From positions 1 to 64,000 of the forward strand of contig NZ_FOCL01000013.1 of NCBI RefSeq assembly GCF_900110105.1: DNA of 64,000 nt, in the 5' to 3' direction. The notes under the pieces were generated by a model that saw only the letters and a list, made by a program, of their open reading frames with translations, was not told the origin of the DNA and ran no database searches. Positions 61,323 through 64,000 of this stretch are shown here, in pieces. The translations under genes were made by a program, and so were the position numbers. The number at the start of each line of letters is the position of its first letter. Within the stretch, counting starts at the first letter, position 1. The stretch comes from Mucilaginibacter gossypiicola. Its GTDB lineage: Bacteria > Bacteroidota > Bacteroidia > Sphingobacteriales > Sphingobacteriaceae.

Positions 61323-61808
61323 ATGAAAGTATCAATTATCACATTATTCCTGTTAATTGTCGGCGTGCAATTAGCCAGTGCACAAACGCCAAATACATCT
61401 CCTACTCCTACCAAAGCAGAACAAGAGATCATCAATCTGTCAAAAACAAAATAGACCTGGATGGCAGATAAAAATGCAGATTCATTAAATGTGCTGTTTG
61501 ATGAAAAATGTGTGTTTGTTCATATGGGCGGAAGTTGGGGAAAACCACAGGAACTCAACGTCATTAAATCGGGAGGCATCTGGTATAAAAAAGCAGCAGT
61601 TTACTCCACTTCAGTGAACATTTTTGGTAACACGGCCATCATGTTAAATGATATCGACCTGCTGGCAGTAGTTGGTGGAAATGAAGTTACCCACGCTTTT
61701 ATGGTGACCGAGGTATACCTTAAAGAAAGTGGCAAATGGAAGATGGGTTCACTCACTTTCTCGCAATTGCTAAGGCCAGTTAAAATGGAAGCACCGGGTA
61801 AGCAATAA
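61323..61808 (+). pseudogene. NTF2-like (DUF4440-type) exported protein interrupted by an amber codon
   Basis: Reading from the ATG at 61323 gives a signal peptide (LIVGVQLASAQ) and the start of an NTF2-like domain (AEQEIINLSKTK), then TAG at 61452-61454, and in the same frame TWMADKNADSLNVLFDEK through to a normal stop at 61808. The stop replaces a codon that in such proteins is usually Trp (a KW-x-WM pattern), so one TGG-to-TAG change explains it. Without it the product would be 161 residues. An internal ATG at 61461 could give a 115-residue protein without a signal peptide. Confidence 0.75.
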
Positions 61809-61820
61809 AAAATCAAACCT

Positions 61821-62420
61821 ATGAAAAAAGGATTCTTTGTTTTGATGTCAGCTGTACTCTGCTTCATATCTGCCTGTTCCAGCGCGCAATCCACATCGGC
61901 AAAAAAGATATTAATCGTATACCTGTCCCGAACAAATAATGCCAGGGCGATAGCCAATATCATACATGAGCAGGTAGGCGGAAAGCTGGTAGCATTGGAG
62001 CTGGAAAATCCGTATCCTGAAAATTACCAGGCCATTGTACAACAGGTTGCCAAAGAAAATGAAACCGGCTACCTGCCGCAATTGAAAACGAAAATTGATA
62101 GCATCGATCAGTATGATGTGGTATTTGTTGGTTTCCCCACCTGGGGAATGAAGCTGCCCCCGCCGGTGAAAGGTTTTTTAAAGCAATATAATCTGAGAGG
62201 GAAAACCATCGTGCCATTCAATACCAATGCGGGCTATGGCATTGGCAGCACTTTTGAAACGGTAAAAGAATTATGCCCCAATAGCAAGGTATCAGATGGC
62301 TTTACGACCAAGGGCGGCATTGAACGGGACGGTATTTATTTTGTAATGCAGGGCGAACGGGAAAAGCAAGTGCGTGAGGAAATTAAAGAATGGTTGCAGA
62401 AAATTAAGGTTCAGCGGTAA
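61821..62420 (+). CDS. Flavodoxin-like lipoprotein
   Basis: A 199-residue flavodoxin-fold protein with a signal peptide and lipobox (FISAC, Cys19). The FMN phosphate loop is LSRTNNARAIA (about 36-46) and the aromatic FMN loop WGMKLPPPVKGFL follows FVGFPT (about 105-123). A lipid-anchored flavodoxin on the outside of the cytoplasmic membrane is notable because FMN must be acquired there. It is the last gene of the aldo/keto reductase run, 12 nt after the broken gene. Confidence 0.88.
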   Translation: MKKGFFVLMSAVLCFISACSSAQSTSAKKILIVYLSRTNNARAIANIIHEQVGGKLVALELENPYPENYQAIVQQVAKENETGYLPQLKTKIDSIDQYDVVFVGFPTWGMKLPPPVKGFLKQYNLRGKTIVPFNTNAGYGIGSTFETVKELCPNSKVSDGFTTKGGIERDGIYFVMQGEREKQVREEIKEWLQKIKVQR

Positions 62421-62483
62421 TAAACTGTATTGGTTTAAAAATACGGTTAGGAACTTGAGAAATAGACAAGACTTCGGTGTTTA

Positions 62484-62516
62484 CTTAAAAACCGTTATCT
62501 TTATATAATTTTTAAG
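62484..62516 (+). promoter_or_regulatory. Dyad around the -7 box of the toxin-antitoxin pair
   Basis: CTTAAAAA (62484-62491) and TTTTTAAG (62509-62516) are perfect complements that flank TATCTTTA (62496-62503), a near-consensus -7 box. Antitoxins usually repress their own promoter through such dyads. The second arm ends 3 nt before the antitoxin ATG. Confidence 0.4.
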
Positions 62517-62519
62517 GTT

Positions 62520-62753
62520 ATGGATATCGCATTAAAGTATAAAATAGTGGAAAAAATCATTCAAAGCAATGATGATAATATACTTAATGAAATAAATTCA
62601 TTGTTGGGTTTGTCCGAAAATGATTTTTGGTCAGACCTTCCAACACCAATTCAGAGAGCTATTGATAAAGCAAAGAATCAGCTCGATCAAGGTGAAGGTA
62701 TTCCTCACGAAGAAGTAATGGCTAAAATAAAATCCCGTTTTTTGAATAAATAA
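62520..62753 (+). CDS. Antitoxin-like protein of a RelE/ParE-type module
   Basis: A 77-residue protein, helical and mixed-charge, with the end KAKNQLDQGEGIPHEEVMAK, a pattern common in antitoxins that pair with RelE/ParE toxins ('x-Gly-x-hydrophobic-x-His/x-Glu-Glu-Val'). Its stop overlaps the start codon of the toxin gene (TAATG). The N-terminal part (ALKYKIVEKIIQSNDDNI) may be the dimerising or DNA-binding part. The toxin is frameshifted, so the module may be inactive. Confidence 0.7.
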   Translation: MDIALKYKIVEKIIQSNDDNILNEINSLLGLSENDFWSDLPTPIQRAIDKAKNQLDQGEGIPHEEVMAKIKSRFLNK

Positions 62754-63051
62754 TGCAGCACCAAATTGTTATTTGGTCGCCTGTTGCGGAGCTTACCTAT
62801 TATGAAATATTGAATATCTTGATGAGAACTGGACTATCAAAGAGGTAATTGCCTTTGTTAAACGTACAGACGAAGTGATTGGTCATATATCAAATAATCC
62901 ACTACTTTATCCTTACTCTAAACAAAGTGATACACATAAATGTGTTGTTGTAAAACAGGTAAGTTTATTTTACCGTGTAAAATCCAATAATATAATCGAG
63001 CTTTTAATGTTCTGGGATAATCGCCTTGATCCAGATAAGCTTAAATTCTAA
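62753..63051 (+). pseudogene. RelE/ParE family toxin with a frameshift
   Basis: The frame from 62753 reads MQHQIVIWSPVAELTYYEIL and soon stops, after 31 residues. Shifting back by one base at about 62812 continues the family sequence: EYLDENWTIKEVIAFVKRTD, then SNNPLLYPYS, VSLFYRV and MFWDNRLDPDKL to the stop at 63049-63051. One lost base near 62810-62813 explains this. The intact product would be about 99 residues, normal for the family, whose toxins cleave mRNA at the ribosome or poison gyrase. Confidence 0.75.
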
Positions 63052-63253
63052 ACCTGCCATGTATAAGTGATTTACAATCATTGTGCTTACATAAACATTT
63101 CCTGATAATTTATTCGTTGCAACCACTTGAGTGGCAAATAATATTGTGTTTACTTTTAATTAAGTAAAATCTAACATTGCTTGCGTCTCAAATCTAATAT
63201 CTCATATCTCAAATCTATCTTTTTCGTTAACTTAGCGCCGTTAAAAACACACA

Positions 63254-64000
63254 ATGAAAAGAGACAAACTGATATTTAAGCTATTGGATGAAGAGCAGCA
63301 ACGCCAGGAAGAGGGCATTGAACTTATAGCATCTGAGAATTTTGTAAGCAGGCAGGTTATGGAAGCAGCAGGTTCTGTTGCAACCAACAAATATGCCGAA
63401 GGTTTACCGGGCAAACGCTATTATGGCGGCTGCCAGGTGGTTGACGAAATTGAAACCATAGCTATCGAACGCGCTAAGCAATTGTTTAATGCCGAGTGGG
63501 TTAACGTACAACCACACTCAGGTGCACAGGCAAACGCAGCAGTTATGCTTGCCGTGTTGCAGCCGGGCGATAAAATATTAGGTTTCGATCTTTCTCATGG
63601 TGGTCACTTAACCCATGGTTCGCCTGTTAACTTCTCTGGTAAATTGTATGAGCCTCATTTTTATGGTGTAAATAAAGAAACCGGTTTGGTTGACTATGAT
63701 CAGTTAAAAGAAGTAGCGCTGCGCGAAAAACCAAAACTGATCATCGCAGGTGCTTCGGCATACTCACGCGATTGGGATTATGAATTTATCCGTAAGGTAG
63801 CTGATGAGGTTGGTGCTTTGGTACTGGCTGATATTTCGCACCCTGCAGGTTTAATTGCCCGTGGTTTATTGACCGATCCGCTGCCGCATTGCCACATTGT
63901 TACTACTACTACCCACAAAACTTTACGCGGTCCGCGTGGTGGTTTGATTATGATGGGCAAGGATTTCGAAAATCCGTTCGGTATCAAAACTCCAAAAGGC
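63254..64000 (+). CDS. glyA: Serine hydroxymethyltransferase (5' part, cut by the window end)
   Basis: The first 249 residues of GlyA, which interconverts serine and glycine with tetrahydrofolate. LIASENFVSRQVMEAAGS (about 24-41), YYGGCQVVDEIE (about 56-67) and the PLP site TTTTHKTLRGPRGG with Lys222 are diagnostic. The frame is open to position 64000; full-length enzymes have about 420 residues, so about 40 percent of the gene lies outside. Confidence 0.96.
   Translation, partial: MKRDKLIFKLLDEEQQRQEEGIELIASENFVSRQVMEAAGSVATNKYAEGLPGKRYYGGCQVVDEIETIAIERAKQLFNAEWVNVQPHSGAQANAAVMLAVLQPGDKILGFDLSHGGHLTHGSPVNFSGKLYEPHFYGVNKETGLVDYDQLKEVALREKPKLIIAGASAYSRDWDYEFIRKVADEVGALVLADISHPAGLIARGLLTDPLPHCHIVTTTTHKTLRGPRGGLIMMGKDFENPFGIKTPKG

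Overview
The window is a chromosomal segment of a Bacteroidota bacterium, most likely a member of the Sphingobacteriaceae close to Mucilaginibacter or Pedobacter. This rests on the gene families (a TonB-dependent receptor of the carboxypeptidase-regulatory type paired with a GLPGLI protein, DUF2480, DUF3108, DUF3109 and DUF4834 proteins, a RemB/Wzi-like barrel, YfhO, a tricorn-type protease), on promoters of the Bacteroidota form TTTG-N(17-21)-TAnnTTTG, on the lack of Shine-Dalgarno sequences, and on the many palindromic intergenic repeats. The genus is an inference from protein similarity by memory, not from a search.

Layout. 1-190: the 5S gene ending an rRNA operon, with its terminator. 300-3200: a GRDP-like membrane protein, a pirin operon and a Crp/Fnr regulator. 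3470-8832: a five-gene sugar-catabolic operon (GH172/DUF2961 enzyme, FAA hydrolase, lipoprotein, FucP-like permease, SDR with an altered active site) suggestive of L-fucose or a related deoxy sugar. 9049-12640: TonB-dependent receptor plus GLPGLI protein behind three 21-bp-phased direct repeats. 13025-17678: a MacAB-TolC-like tripartite exporter operon behind two operator-like dyads. 18063-20627: a membrane-spanning kelch sensor with a cytoplasmic winged-helix/BTAD-like effector. 20628-21324: a 697-nt intergenic region holding a possible small RNA and an attenuator-like leader in front of a NagB-deacetylase fusion. 23560-29349: aconitase and a tricorn-like protease. 29387-31415: two glycosyltransferases. 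31706-38047: an unknown protein, YfhO, two small membrane proteins and UvrB.

38450-44039: a GNAT-MarR pair with a visible operator, Upp, YjjG-DinB, a 36-residue membrane microprotein, and an LpxH-like phosphoesterase with a glycosyltransferase. 44101-52901: a housekeeping run (membrane protein, PurQ, CoaX, outer-membrane barrel, LptC, PpiD, DUF2480, DUF3108, DUF3109). 53046-58829: Gmd, a Wzi/RemB-like barrel, Dxs and ScpA. 58919-62420: an AraC regulator divergent from an aldo/keto reductase operon whose next three genes encode exported proteins, one interrupted by an amber codon. 62520-63051: a toxin-antitoxin pair with a frameshifted toxin. 63254-64000: the 5' part of glyA.

Most of the window is ordinary core genome. 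The observations most worth following are the leader with mutually exclusive hairpins before the NagB fusion, the kelch-membrane-BTAD regulator, the phased repeats before the TonB-dependent receptor, the SDR with Asn in place of the catalytic Lys, and the recurrent mosaic palindromes that fill gene ends. I did not find a CRISPR array, prophage, insertion sequence or a clear defence island.
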